Shown: one piece after another, positions 25,101-38,288 of the stretch | Layout of the letters: every line of letters begins with the position of its first letter | How positions within the stretch are numbered: the stretch's first letter is position 1 | From: Spongospora subterranea | Taxonomy: Eukaryota; Endomyxa; Phytomyxea; Plasmodiophorida; Plasmodiophoridae | Direction: 5' to 3' | Length of the DNA stretch: 56,005 nucleotides | NCBI GenBank assembly: GCA_900404475.1 | Contig: OUQQ01000037.1 | Span: forward strand, 1-56,005 | The notes under the pieces: model-generated | Told to the model about the DNA's origin: nothing | Databases searched by the model: none | Seen by the model: the letters and a program-made list of their open reading frames with translations, nothing else | Translations under genes and position numbers: made by a program

Positions 25101-25962
25101 ATGTGAACATGAAACCCCCTAGCTCTTATTGACAAGCATGCAGCGTTACGTTTGTTGGCGCTCGTAAGCAAATCGAGCGAAGGCTCAATGAGCTAGGTAA
25201 CAATGATATGCGTCGCAGGTGCAATTTTGACCTAATAGGCGGCAGCAGAATTTTTTGACGACAATGCTGTGGCTTTTGAGTGCAGCCATTATCTGTCTCA
25301 GGTGACTTTAGACTCTCTTGGTGATATGTTTACGAATGCAAAGAACATCATGGATTGGATGGTAGATGCAGCCTCGGCGATCGCTGCTGCAACATCACAC
25401 CCTGTTCGTTGTCGAATTCACAGAATTGGCTTCACATTTGTAATGCCTACTTATCAGGTGTCTTGGATCACCCCCTTGGGTTTGCCCGTCGTTCAGCCGT
25501 ATCGACGTGTTCACAGCTATTCCGTAAGAACGGCAATGCAAGTGGTCGTGCTTGTCGATAGTGAATCGGCCCTTCCTGTTAGCAAGTCCCGCCAACGATC
25601 AGCGTTCCCACCAAATTATATCCACTCTCTGGACTCTGCGCATATGATGATGACAGCCCTGGAATGCCACCGTCGTAATATGACGTAAATGAATCCCACC
25701 GTTTGTTGTTTCATTGTTTTTAACTCAATGACCACCTAGATTCGCTGCGGTCCATGATAGTTTCTGGACCCATGCCTCTACTGTCGATCAAATGAATTCC
25801 ATACTAAGAGAAAAATTTGTAGAGCTGCATAGCCAGCCACTACTAGAAGAGCTGGCCCTGTCATTCCATCGGCGATATCCGCAATGCGAATTCATACAGT
25901 TGCCCAGCAGAGGGTCCCTAAATCTTGCAGATGTATTAAATTCACCTTATTTTTTCTGTTAA
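22146..25962 (+). CDS. POLRMT: Mitochondrial DNA-directed RNA polymerase
   Basis: Single-subunit T7-type polymerase that transcribes mitochondrial DNA. I start at ATG 22146, where MRRRLLTVPGR opens a basic, presequence-like N-terminus; the open frame continues upstream but without ATG. The N-terminal part (VLAAVVHGLL, WYNPLALAIEKEQNAIV, LLAVITLHETL) matches the animal enzyme. Catalytic motifs follow in order: FRGRAYCIPPYLQHMGNDAS, motif A MDGSCNGLQHYAALG with its metal-binding Asp, motif B VKQTVMTSVYGVTFVGA, and motif C with AAVHDSFWTHAST holding the second catalytic Asp. It ends SPYFFC, close to the usual FFS terminus, with TAA at 25960-25962. Many short introns; no break seen. Confidence 0.95.
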
Positions 25963-26192
25963 CAAACTAGTGCCTGGAAATATTGGATCACGTCTCACCG
26001 ACAGGAGGATGATGTTAACCTCTCGCCCACTTACTAAATGGCGACTAACTCATTTCACATGCTGAACCAATGTTGGTCGATGTAGTCATGTGTAGTTGAC
26101 TCAACACTGTCATTCATGACTTTGCACAGACTTACAGTTGTTCCCCTCATTGGCATTTCTATCTAATTCATCAACCCTATTTGCTGCTATTT

Positions 26193-26828
26193 ATGCATTC
26201 CTCGCTCGTTTTGTCAATATCGCTATTACATTTAATCCACGCAGCAGTAGAACAGGCCGATCTCAACTCTATCCTCCAAAGCCACAACAAAGAACGATCC
26301 CTCAGCAGCGCCGCTGAAATGAAATGGGATGACAAGCTATCCACATCGGCAAGTAAATGGGCTGACACTTGCCCTGATGGCCACAGCCCTGACGACATCC
26401 GCAATGGCGCCAGCGAGAACCTCGGATGGGGATGGCCGACCATGAACGCAAGTGACGTAGTCCAGCAATGGATTGCAGAGAAGGCAGATGTTGTTGGGGA
26501 CGGTTGTGCCCCAGGAAAACAATGTGGACACTACAAGATCGTGGTCGACAAGCTGATGCGTTCGGTTGGATGTGCGACCCACGCCGCGTGTCCATCGTCA
26601 AAGACGCCCGGCCAGACCGTGATGCAGGTATGGGTCTGTCACTACAGTGGAGAACCCGGCAGTGGCAACAACGCAACCAATGCGACCAATGCGACCACGT
26701 CAATGCCTCCAGCTACGTCGGCCCCATATACAAGACTACCGCCGTTTACCGAAACACAACACGTCTACCGGCGGAAGATTCCCATTTCTGATCAGGCTTA
26801 TTCACCGCCAACTGAATGCGAAGACTGA
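26193..26828 (+). CDS. Secreted CAP/SCP-domain protein, intronless
   Basis: ATG 26193 starts a hydrophobic signal peptide (SSLVLSISLLHLIHA, cleavage probably near AAVEQ). A CAP domain follows: ILQSHNKERSLSS with the first His, MKWDDKLSTSASKWADTC, ASENLGWG, then CGHYKIVVDKLMRSVGCA with the second His, and VWVCHYS. Paired Cys support extracellular folding. After the domain, a short Asn/Thr-rich tail (NATNATNATTS) offers N- and O-glycosylation sites. CAP proteins are secreted sterol-binding or signalling proteins, and the individual role is not predictable. It is the only recognised gene here without introns, which may point to retroposition or acquisition. It sits between POLRMT and SF3B1 on the same strand. 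Confidence 0.9.
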   Translation: MHSSLVLSISLLHLIHAAVEQADLNSILQSHNKERSLSSAAEMKWDDKLSTSASKWADTCPDGHSPDDIRNGASENLGWGWPTMNASDVVQQWIAEKADVVGDGCAPGKQCGHYKIVVDKLMRSVGCATHAACPSSKTPGQTVMQVWVCHYSGEPGSGNNATNATNATTSMPPATSAPYTRLPPFTETQHVYRRKIPISDQAYSPPTECED

Positions 26829-27315
26829 ATCCAAACGTTGAGGGAAATTAACCAATAGGAATATTAAAACCAGACAATTATCAACGGAGTTTATCAAGTT
26901 CAGTTACCAGATAGTGAAACGAACTCACTTTATTTTTTGTCATTTCGTTAACTGTGTCGTTCGTTGATCATCGGGAGGTCGTTTCATAGCCCTGTGCAGA
27001 CGAAGCACGTGGCGACGGTGTAGCCGATGGGGACGCCACCAGCAGCCAGGCATGATGTGGCGGCGGTGGCGCGGTGCCGACCAGCATTATTACCTCCTGC
27101 ACTGTTTAGTGCGGAGTCCGTACAGGTGTGGCTATATAGTCTCTTTGATCGCCACCCGGCAGGATCCAGATTTATAACACACACCACCCATTAGTCGATC
27201 ACGTGGCCGGAGCCCATCTATCGGCTCATCTTTCGATATTTGATAGCGAACGTCAAGGAGGGTGTTTTCGCCTCAGACGGCCTAAACCTAGTCGGCATCT
27301 GATAGCTATCTCATA
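26829..27315. other. Intergenic stretch upstream of SF3B1
   Basis: A GC-rich island at about 26990-27170 gives a minus-strand open frame (27187-26984) of 67 codons with four Cys, but it has no ATG. No gene is supported. The SF3B1 promoter should lie in the second half. Confidence 0.45.
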
Positions 27316-30300
27316 ATGGATGATGAAGCCGAGATCGCTGCCATGCAAGCAGCTCGCCGTGCAGCTCGATTATCGACCGGAATGTATGATACCGAGATCG
27401 ATGTTTCGGGAAATGTTGAGGAAACCGACGATATGGACCAGGATGCTGGGTCCGCTCGCAACACATCCAATGCATATGAGCAGCAGCGCGAGGCGTTTGC
27501 TGAGATAGCAGCGACTGCAGACGGAACTGAGAATCCTTTTGCTGAACACATGAGCAAGACGATTACTGAACGAGAGAGCGCATATCATTCAAGAAGGCAA
27601 AGAATTATTTCGCCAGATAGACGAGATGAATTCAGTGAAGACAAGGCCGATGGCGCTCGTGGATTTGCCGATATCATGAAGGAAACGGACGATAAGAGGG
27701 AAGAAGCTGCAGCTCTAGCTGAGCAAGCGGCCGAGGCTAAGAAACAAAGGCGCAGGAGATGGGATGATGCTCCTGCTGCCGAAACCGGTGTCAGCCGTAG
27801 GTCCAGATGGGATGCAACCCCTGTTAGAGAAGATATGGAAGATCATGGCTCTGGCGGCTGGGATGAGACGCCAAAGATGCTCGACCGGACTGAGAATGAG
27901 ACGCCTTCGTCCACTAGGAGCTCTCGATGGGATCAAACTCCCAAAGTTTTCGACGGGGCCACTCCAATGCAAACTCCAATTATGATGGGTAAACGACCAT
28001 GTTCAGCACTTGACTGTTGAGTCTGATTTTTCATTTTTAGGAAAAATGACGCCATCTCAAATGGCCGGCATCCCAATGACTCCTGAACAGGCTAATATGA
28101 TGCGCTATCAGAATGAAATGGAGTACCGAAATCGAGAGTTAACAGACGCTGAGCTTGATGCTATGTTCCCTGAATCTGGATATGAGGTTTGTATTGCAAT
28201 TGGGCTTCAAAGTAACGATTTTATTTATAAAAAAANNNNNNNNNNNNNNNNNNNNNNNNNNNNNNNNNNNNNNNNNNNNNNNNNNNNNNNNNNNNNNNNN
28301 NNNNNNNNNNNNNNNNNNNNNNNNNNNNNNNNNNNAAAAAAATTGCAGATCGTTGAGCCGCCATCTGGCTATGCGCCAATTCATACTCCTGGTCGACGTC
28401 TGTTATCTACGCCAACGCCATTTGGGGCAGGAGCTGCTGGAAACGGGTTCGTTATTCAACAAGAATCTCAAGAGATGCATGGGGTGCAACCTCAAGGTTT
28501 AGGGGAAGACGGGGATCTCCCTTTTGTTAAGGCGGAAGATTACCAGTTTTTCGGAAAGCTTCTAGATCAGAAGGATGATGACGTCACGGATAAGACCGCC
28601 CTCAAAGAAAGGTAAATGCGACCATCGCAGTCAATTAATTGGATTTTTACACGTTATACAGAACTATAATGAAACTCATGCTTAAAGTGAAAAATGGAAC
28701 CCCTCCGCAAAGGAAAACTGCCCTTCGTCAATTGACTGATAAAGCGCGGGAGTTTGGGCCAGGCCCACTGTTCAATCAAATCCTTCCTTTGTTGATGTCT
28801 CCAACTCTTGAAGACCAAGAACGCCATCTTCTTGTCAAGGTCCGTGTGCTTGTATCTCATATAGTCGGTGTGTTGACCAACGACGTGCCATTAGGTTATT
28901 GACAGAGTTCTATTCAAGCTTGATGATTTGGTTCGTCCATATGTTCACAAGATTCTTGTGGTTATCGAGCCGCTGCTTATTGATGAAGATTATTATGCTC
29001 GAGTTGAAGGACGAGAAATCATTTCCAATCTTGCCAAAGCGGCAGGCTTGGCCACCATGATCGCTACAATGCGTCCTGATATTGACAACGTTGATGAATA
29101 TGTACGAAACACAACAGCAAGAGCGTACGCATGATTTGATCAATGTTGCCTTTGTCTTCCGCTTATCTGGACCTTGTTTAGGTTCTCTGTTGTTGCTTCG
29201 GCATTAGGTATCCCCTCATTACTACCTTTTTTGAAAGCCGTTTGCCAAAGTAAAAAGTCGTGGCAAGCTAGGCATACTGGTATAAAAATAGTCCAACAGA
29301 TTGCGATCTTGATGGGGTGTGCTGTTCTTCCTCAGCTCACAAGCCTAGTCGAAATCATCGCACACGGCCTTGATGATGAACAGCAAAAGGTGTGTTGCTG
29401 CTTTTGGATTGTATCTGTTTGGTAACCCTTTGGTTAAAGGTTCGGACCATCACTGCTCTTTCCCTTGCAGCCTTAGCGGAAGCGGCCGCACCCTACGGTA
29501 TTGAGTCTTTCGACCCCGTTCTTCAACCGTTATGGAAGGGTATTTCTCAACATCGTGGCAAAACATTAGCCGCATTTTTGAAGGCCATCGGTTTCATTAT
29601 TCCGCTTATGGATGCAAAGTATGCACATTTTTATACGCAAAACGTCATGAAGGTAATTCCGGCTGTGTCTTGACTTTGATATGTTGATAATTTGTGTAAT
29701 CGGCAGACGCTTATCCGCGAATTTGCATCGCCCGATGAAGAAATGAAGAAGATTGTGCTGAAAGTTGTAAAACAATGTGTAACCACCGAGGGTGTCGAAA
29801 TTGAATACGTCAAGTCGGATATCATTCCTGAATTTTTCAGGAATTTCTGTAATGCCTTTGATAGTGCTTGTGTTTTGGTTTTTAGTTTATTGTCACCTTA
29901 GGGATCCGACGCATGGCATTGGACCGCCGTAACTATAAACAGCTCGTTGAAACAACTGTCGCTTTAGCCTGCAAAGTTGGTGGATACGAAATCGTTTCTC
30001 GAATCGTCGATGATCTAAAAGTGGGAACCGGAAACTGTTACTTTATTGTTTTCTGACTTTGTTTTGGCTTAGGACGAAAATGAATTTTATCGTAAAATGG
30101 TCATGGAAACGATTGAGCAGGTTTTGTCAGAATTAGGGGCTTCAGATATTGACAAAAAGCTTGAAGAGCAGTTGGTTGATGGCCTATTGTTCGCGTTTCA
30201 AGAACAACAAACTGATGATTCTCAGGTATGGCGTCGCGTCTCTTTATGCACGTAATTCAACACTTTCCTAGGTTATGTTAAACGGATTCGGGGTAGTTGT

Positions 30301-31771
30301 AAATGCGCTAGGTTTGCGTATGGAACCGTATTTAGCCCAAGTCTGTGGTATTATCAAATGGCGCTTAAATAACAAGTCGGCACGTGTTCGCCAGCAAGCA
30401 GCCGACTTGATTGCCAGGATTGCTGTTGTCATCGTCAAGTGTGGTGCTGAAAATCTTTTAGGTATTTTCGGTTAATAAGTTCTTGTAGTTCGTAGATGCC
30501 TATGTTTCATTTAGGCCATCTTGGTGTAATCCTTTATGAATATCTAGGGGAAGAGTATCCAGAAGTTTTAGGTTCAATTCTTGGAGCTTTGAAAGCTATT
30601 GTCAACGTCATCGGAATGCCAAAAATGACACCCCCCATTAAAGATCTTCTTCCGAGATTGACGCCAGTTTTAAAGAATAGACATGAAAAGGTAATGAGCC
30701 CAAGGTTGATCGGTCGTGATGCTCACTCCTGCCATTAGGTTCAAGAAAACTGCATTGATTTGGTTGGTCGTATTGCCGATCGTGGTGCTGAGTTTGTCAG
30801 CCCTCGTGAATGGATGCGTATTTGTTTTGAGCTACTCGAGATGCTTAAAGCTCACAAAAAGGTCGGTTTTTCAAGGTTTCTGCGATTTTGGTCAGTGTAG
30901 CTTATTGTCGTACAGGGAATCCGCCGAGCGACCGTGAACACATTTGGTTACATCGCAAAGGCTATCGGACCACAGGACGTGTTAGTAACGCTTCTTAACA
31001 ACTTAAAGGTTTTTTTTTTGCTCGTTTTTTTTGTCCAGCATTGACTTCGTGTCCAGGTCCAAGAAAGACAGAACCGAGTTTGCACAACTGTTGCCATTGC
31101 TATTGTTGCCGAAACTTGTGCTCCATTTACGGTTCTCCCGGCTTTAATGAATGAGTACCGCGTACCTGAGCTAAATGTTCAAAACGGTGTTCTTAAATCG
31201 CTTTCGTTTCTCTTTGAGTATATCGGCGAAATGGGCAAGGATTACATTCATGCAGTTACACCTTTACTTGAAGATGCGCTTATGGACCGCGATCTTGTCC
31301 ACAGACAGGTAAATTGTAAATTAAGTCTTTTCAAACCGTCTTACTCTTTTATCGATGATTAGACGGCAGCGTCGACTGTTAAACATATGGCCCTTGGTGT
31401 GCCTGGTTTAGGTTGCGAGGAAGCGTTATTGCATCTTCTCAACATTCTGTGGCCTAATATTTTCGAGACATCGCCCCACGTTATCAATGCGGTCACTGAT
31501 GCTGTCGATGGACTGAGAGTTGCGCTAGGACCTTGTCTGATTCTGTATTATCTGCTTCAGGTCTGTAGGGTATGACAATATTCCTATCGGTCGCTGATGA
31601 CGGGTGCTTTAGGGCCTTTGGCATCCTGCCCGACGCGTTCGTAATATATATTGGAAGATGTACAATGCTTTGTACATCGGATCTCAGGATGCATTGGTTG
31701 CAGCGTATCCAAGACTTAACGATGATGAACATAATACCTGGGCTCGTCACGAGCTCGATATGATTGTTTGA
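27316..31771 (+). CDS. SF3B1: Splicing factor 3B subunit 1
   Basis: HEAT-repeat scaffold of the U2 snRNP that clamps the branch-point helix in the nucleus. The N-terminal region (ATG 27316) is disordered and carries Trp ligand motifs for U2AF-homology domains (RRWDDAP, SRWDATP, GWDETP, SRWDQTP). [20 protein letters not shown] and [12 protein letters not shown] follow. The HEAT array is almost human-like: [58 protein letters not shown] and [20 protein letters not shown], ending HELDMIV with TGA at 31769-31771. More than fifteen short introns. An assembly gap of 100 N sits in an intron at 28236-28335 and costs no coding sequence that I can see. Confidence 0.97.
28236..28335. other. Assembly gap (100 N) in an SF3B1 intron
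   Basis: Exactly 100 N flanked by A runs on both sides, as expected for a scaffold join of unknown length. The exon before ends GYE and the exon after resumes [10 protein letters not shown], so the gap lies inside an intron. Confidence 0.98.
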
Positions 31772-31934
31772 TATTGCTATTAATAATACAGTAGTCAGCC
31801 GGCCATTTAACGTTGTATATTTTATTTTTAAGATAAGCTTCTAGATTAAATGAAATGTTTAATTACGTCTTGATCTCGTTAGGCGAAATGTATTCTGTCT
31901 CAAGTTAATAATAATCACCTTTCTATAACAAAAA

Positions 31935-34900
31935 TCATACCTGTAGTGGCTGTGGTTTTTTGGCATTATTCCGAATATCAGGTTTCGGAACTGGTTTGCA
32001 ATTTTCGTCGTTGATTGGTTCTAACGAATCTTGCATCAACGCATCTGCTAGAGAATTTTCCATGGTATCGCATTCCGGAGCATCGGCAGCAATTTTGCTT
32101 TCGCCACCCAACGAATCTTGCATCAACGCATCTGCTAGAGAATTTTCCATGGTATCGCATTCCGGAGCATCGGCAGCAATTTTGCTTTCGCCACCCAGAG
32201 AATCCGCCATTGCCGTATCAGCAGGAAAATGTTGTCCCTGAAAGAACAACTCGAATGTGTTACTCAATTCCAATGCATACCACTTACCGCGTTTCCATCG
32301 CTTTTTGCATGTTTACCAGCCTACCGATTATGATTTAGCTAAGTGGATATAGAAACAGTTTGCTTACGGGATCATCGGTTGTGATTTCTCGTTGTCTTGT
32401 TCGACTGGATCTAGCAGAATTACGTTTCGGAACTAATGCGGGAGAAGTTGAGACACCCGCCGGTTCTGACACATCAGGCCTACCCCTGATTTCGCCGCCA
32501 TCGCAACTCAATGGCTGGGAGAAGAAATTAACTGAAGAATCGTTTTTGATAACGCAAAAGCAAACAGCATAGGTGAAAAATTCGAAGAAAATCCGGTTCA
32601 TAAGAACCTCGCTTCAAATTGATGACTAATAAACATTTGAAGGCGCACCTTAATCACGGGCTTGTCTACAAGGTCTGCATTTCGCATTGGCGATGTGTTG
32701 GTGTTCGACTCTATTAAGAAAGCCTTTACATTGTGTTGAATTGGCTACATTGAGCGAATTAGCGAATATAAGATAATGAGCAAAGATTACCGAGACTGAG
32801 CAGTCGCGAAAGTCGCCGGTATCCGACACTGACTGAACCTAATTTAATAAATGGATATAGGCTAAATGAAATTGAGTGAAAATAATTACAGCGTGCTGCG
32901 TGGGTTCGACGTCGGGTCTAGGCGTAATCTGAAACAATTTGTAAAAAACGAAATATTGGACATCGATGCAACTCAAACATTGCGATGAGGTGTTCGTGAC
33001 GATTTTGGAACGTCGTCCATGACAACGTCAGAATCTTCGTCCGACCCTGATAACGGTTGGTAACAAAACGGCATGTCTGTTTTCACTTTTCTAGGCAGCG
33101 AGCGTCGAGAGCCTGAAATCAAAATGATTTGCAACTGAGAGAAAACAGAAAATCGTTTTCAATACATACCAACAACAGCAGTGTCCGAATGGGACGACTG
33201 GACTTTTGAGCTCCGTTCACGCTTGGAGGACCCTGCGAAAATAGTTAGCAAATACGGCAATAAATACCTTGTCACAGCAGCAATAAAATACCAGATGCAG
33301 TTTCAGATTTGGGAGAATGCAAGCTTGCATTCCTTTCCTGTTTTGGCAAAACCATGTTTTGATGTCCTGCTTGAGGTTTCAACGAGAAATCCAGTGGCAG
33401 AAAGGTCCCCGCGACCGGTGACGGCAGCATTTGATACCATTGACAAGGCAGTAAAATTTTACCAGATTGTTCAGATGACCATTCCTGATAACCATATTCA
33501 AAAATGATGAAGCATGACAGAGCTCGCTTACCTGTCCCTGATATTTACGTTTAAGCACCAGATGAGTGAGTTCAACAAGGGCGTAGACATTCTCTGCTGG
33601 AATGTCATGATGTGCTGACCCTGAGATAGGTTGCGCTTTTTTCAAGCATGACAGTAGCGTCAATATAAAAGCAAAATTATGATTATGAACCGTAAGCAGG
33701 GCATCTGACGCTCAATTATCAAAGATACTTCATGCAAGGAACAGGTTCAGACTTACCCAGAAAACACGAAATCACTTTCGTATATGATCTTAACAAAGTT
33801 ACGTTGGAAACAGCGAAACCAGGCTGCGACCCAAGGAGATGCAACAAATACAGTAAAGCATACTCCGGCATCATGGAAAGAGAGACGTTTTTTGCTCCTA
33901 GTAAACCATCAAATCGTCGGCGTGCAATCCAAAGGTTTTTCGGACTGACCATCACGCTTAATGTACGTCATGCTTGACGCCTGCCTCAATCGTCCAACCA
34001 AAATTTGTAGTCGCTTCCGAGTGGAATTTTGAACTTCGCGGTCTATATGCTGACACTGTTAAAACTTAAAAGTTGAAGCGAAGTGGACATTTTCTACCGG
34101 ACTCAACAGCGGCCAACGCAACCAGTATACCGAATCGAAACGGCAGTTTCAAAAGTAAAAGATTATTCCAAATTTCTTCCAGAAAAGATTCGCGTAAAGC
34201 GGCACTGGATGCGGTCAGAATCCGTTGGCCAAGGATTGCAAATTCATAAGGACTCAAAGAACCTAATCATGCTGAGAAAACAATGAACACGTGAGCAAAC
34301 AGGAGTACCTTCAATGTGGGGAACCGTCAACAGTTTATTCATCGCTGAAAAAGCGCAAAGCGTCATTTCATCGCACTCCGGTGCCGATAACAGTTTCCAG
34401 AGAAGCCCCAAGATATCCTCGCGTTTGTTAGGAGCTGATAGGTCCGGCGTGCTGCCCAGTAACTCCATTCCAACAGCAAAATCACTTAAAAGACGCAGCC
34501 CTGGTAGAAATCATCAGTTAGATATCAATGATGGTTGACCCTTTCCGAACCTTGGCACTTTGCTGGCATTAACTCGGGCGCATCGTTGGTTAACAAATCG
34601 GTCATTATAAAGTCAATTATTGCGGACGAAGTCGATGACCCTTGGAAAAGTAGTGGCTGCAAGCGGGCGATAGAGCAGCATGAAGACAAAAACGAATGAA
34701 ATTGTGGAGAGTTGAAGTCCAAGGAATTTGCAAAATCATCCAGAACAGTTTGACAAACAGAGGTAAGGCCATTGTTGCACAAAATCATTGCAGACCATTC
34801 AGCTTGAGGAATATCACCCTCAACACAGAGCGTACGTAACAATGCTGCAGAAGGAGCACCACCAACCTAAAGATGAACTGAGCGAGAAAATATGAAGTTA

Positions 34901-37717
34901 GCATAATGCATTGAACTTTTGCGTTGGAGCACAAAGCAATGGCTTTGAGAGCAAAATCTGACAGATGTCCACCATCCGAACATACGAACTCGGAAAGCTT
35001 TTCTAAATAAGACGAAAACAAAAGTGGTTCTTCTTCAGCAATAACTAGAAGTATCGACATAGCATCGGCACACAGCTTCGTATTATCTACAGTTGATTAT
35101 GCGAAACTGAATTTCGTAAAAAAGAATATGATTCAATACATACTGTTTTTCATAACAATATCGATTAACTCGAGTATATTATCTCTTCCAAGGGTGATCA
35201 TAGCGGCTCGGCGGACAACACAATCTGCGACTGATTGGAGCTTCTTCGAGGTGGATAATGCCCCACGTAGCTCTGAGATGGCTGCCCTGACCTAAGACAG
35301 CATGATGAAAAACCTGAATTGTTAAACCCTTACGCTTGAAACAACCTCAGAAGTATCCCTAGTACGGCTAGCCGAAATGAATAACCATTTGAAAATATTC
35401 CCATCCCGTTCTTCAAACAGACTCTAAGAAACGCAGCTGAAAATCGACTTCACGACAGCAAATCTGGTGACTGACTTCAAGGATTTTGAGGTCGACGTTC
35501 CCCGGCAGCAATAAAGCGAGGCTCTGAAGCCGCTGGTTCCGTTGTAGGAGAAGCCGTGCGTTTTGGTCAGTATCGGTGATGGTTCTCAAACGCTCACGAA
35601 GCTCCAACGCATCACATAAAAGCTTTGACGCATGGCGCTTCTCGGTGACATAATGTCTTCAGAAAATTAAAAAACGCAGATTGGATGATAGTCAAAAACA
35701 AACCTGAGAAACGCTTTCTGATGAACTGTATTGCATGTGGCAAAAACAGCCAATAGCAACGACGTTCTAGGGCCACTTTCAAGACTCTTGTCAATAACAT
35801 GATTGTCCATTATGTCATCAACAAGTTGGCTAAACCAAAAAATCAATTTCTCATCATGCATGGTTGCTTCAAACCAAAATTACCTACCCTTTATCCGGCA
35901 AAGCTTTCAAATAAAGCCCCACTAGCTGCTGCGGAATCCAGCTGAACTTCTTCACATGAGATGGAACGGGTTTGCCATCGCTCCAGTATCTAAAAAATTG
36001 GTCAGCGTCATGACATGATGCTCTGGCAAATATACACTACCGGCTGCAATGGGCCTTGAACACTAGGGCAAGACCGTTTATAGCCTCAAAACGAACACTG
36101 GGTTTCCTGTCCATGATACGACCTAATGCACCAACTTAGAATTACAAGTAAAAAAACACACATTCTACCTCCTATTGCTTTGAGTAACAGGGGATCCAAG
36201 ACGTCAGGCCTACTTATTGCCATTTCACAAACGCTTTTGACCTATAAACGCAACGAAATTAGATGATAAAATGGAAATAAACGAAGACCTACCAAGACGC
36301 AGCGAACATGATCGGAGGGGTCCAACGCACGGTCCGATAATAAAGACGTCAATTGGACGCGTGACTCCGGAATCTATGAACAACCACTTCGATCAGCGAC
36401 ATTTCTCGGAGTGGTAAGCAACGCACATTGACCAAGATCAACGTGGCTTTTGAGACAAATTCCTCGCGTATCAATTCAGAAACATCGGTTGCTCTTTTCA
36501 GGTATGCATTGAACAGTAACGAGAACTGCCGATAATGTTATAGGACAAGTTAAGGGACCAGTACACTTTCACCTCGTTGCCCATTGAGCATTGCTCTGAG
36601 GAAAATATGTTACCAAACAGCTTCACGAACTGCAAGCGATTGTCGTCGTCTTTTGACTCCAAGGCGTCCTTAAGACAAGCATTGGCAGTTAAATTATCGA
36701 AAACAGGACAGCAACTCACTTGTAATTGCGGAATAACCCCTCGGAGAATAATAGGATCAAGTCGAGCAAGCTGTAATAGCAGATTTAACTGCTGCGAACG
36801 TTTGCCGATTTCCTTGGCAAGCGGACTCGACCGTGAGGTTATGACTTCTGCCTAAGGTGATAATAAGGCAAGGCTGAGGAAACCAATTCCATTACGTGCC
36901 AGAATTCTTGTCAACGGGCCTTCTAGCATCCCTTTACATTCGTGGATCACGCGCTTCGCAAGCTCTGCACTGCGCTGAGATGCTGAACGACACTGTTAGA
37001 ATGAGGTAAGGGGTTCAATCTTGATGATTACCATCAGAAGAATCCAGCATTAGGTTGAGCAAAATTAAGATGAGCGACTGCGGAATGGGATCGGCTTCTT
37101 CGATTACAGATGAAAGGATGTCTCGAATGCAATTTTCAAATGGCTGAGGAAGACCACGAGATGCAATCTGATGGTGAGAAAATATGTGAATACAAAACGG
37201 GGCTGAAGAGGTGGATCCATTGATTTGCCTGTATGCAGGTCTTGAATAAACGCTGCAGAATGTCGAGACTTGTTTCCGTTTGCTCACTTTCGTCAAGCAG
37301 CACAATAGGAATTTTGATGACACTCATCGACTCTAATATATGGAACTGTGCCGCCATAATTGCAGCAGATTGTGTTCCGCTGATCATGTCAATTTGCTCT
37401 ATCAACGACCGCATTATGTCATAAAGTGCTTCCCCATGCCATGGCGGCACTGGAGCGGTTAAACGAAACAGCTCCACATAACACGTCGCAGCATGCAGGC
37501 GAATTTCCGGCTTGGATGCATCGGCAATACACGGCGAGCGTAATTCGTTCGCCACCGACGCCAATAATTTCGGCGTGCACGGTGGCTCTGGAGAGGTCGA
37601 CAGCAGCGTTGACGATAGGCTTTTAAGATTACGGAGCAGATCGCGGTGGTTCTTGCATTTCGACAAATAACCTGAAGTGCATACAGATCGCAGGAGGGAC
37701 TCCTCTGGAGGAGCCAT
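31935..37717 (-). CDS. PDS5: Sister-chromatid cohesion protein PDS5
   Basis: HEAT-repeat regulator of cohesin in the nucleus. It starts at ATG 37717 (MAPPEESLLRSV). Family landmarks in order are RLHAATCYVELFRLTAP (family: AACCLADIFRIYAPEAP), ESKDDDNRLQFVKLFGNIF, a DRRPSVRFEAINGL-like segment near 36080-36130, LSPYEFAILGQRILTASSAA, and MMPEYALLYLLHLLG (family: LLPEYVVPYTIHLLA). The C-terminal tail is disordered, Ser/Asp-rich and assembled from small exons. It contains G-S-D-E-D-S-D and an exact 29-residue tandem duplication, and stops at TGA 31935-31937. The central exons (34000-36500) are less conserved and I assigned them mainly by position. It converges on SF3B1, leaving 163 bp between stops. 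Confidence 0.9.
32023..32196 (-). repeat. Exact 87-bp in-frame tandem duplication in the PDS5 tail
   Basis: Copies occupy 32023-32109 and 32110-32196 and are identical base for base. In the PDS5 frame each encodes 29 residues starting DSLGGESKIAADAPECDT. A third, short and diverged start lies on either side (DSLEPIN and MAD). Identity indicates a recent duplication, or an assembly artefact. Confidence 0.97.
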
Positions 37718-38288
37718 TCGAGTGAATCAACAAGGCTGCAGCACACTCGGTATCGCTGCACCTGCGGTCCGCCAGCTCAAATTAAGTTAGTAACGGAAGT
37801 CCGGGTTGCTGCTGCTGTCCCCGAACTTCCCAGGAGTTTACATTACCTGCAGGGGTGGCCCCCCTCCCACTAGCGCATTTACAAGTTTACATTACCTGAC
37901 GTGTGTGGGGCTGGCAGAAACGTTTTTCTCATTTCAAACTTCTGTAGTCAAAAACAAAGGTGGCGACTTTATCATTTTTTTTTTGTTTTTTTTTTTTGAA
38001 AATCAACTTAAATCTACAGTGTACTCGTGAGCTGATGAACAGGTGACCCTGTCATATGTTTGTAAACTGTGAGGCATCGGCAATCAACGGTCGTATGAGG
38101 CTTGCCGCGTTTGGTAATCGTCAAAGGCTATCTTGATCATTACCAAATGGGTTCTCCCGGGGAGCTCTTTCGCTAGGTTGTATTCTAAATACACAAAATT
38201 CCCCCCAAAGACTGCTGCCTTGAGTGGTTGTTGTCGAAATCTCGACTACATGAGCAATCATGGTTTCACAAAAGAGGACCGTGATCGA

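Noticed and set aside
26984..27187. Cys-containing minus-strand open frame as a small secreted peptide
   Set aside because: No ATG, no signal peptide and no family match; it is explained by local GC richness.
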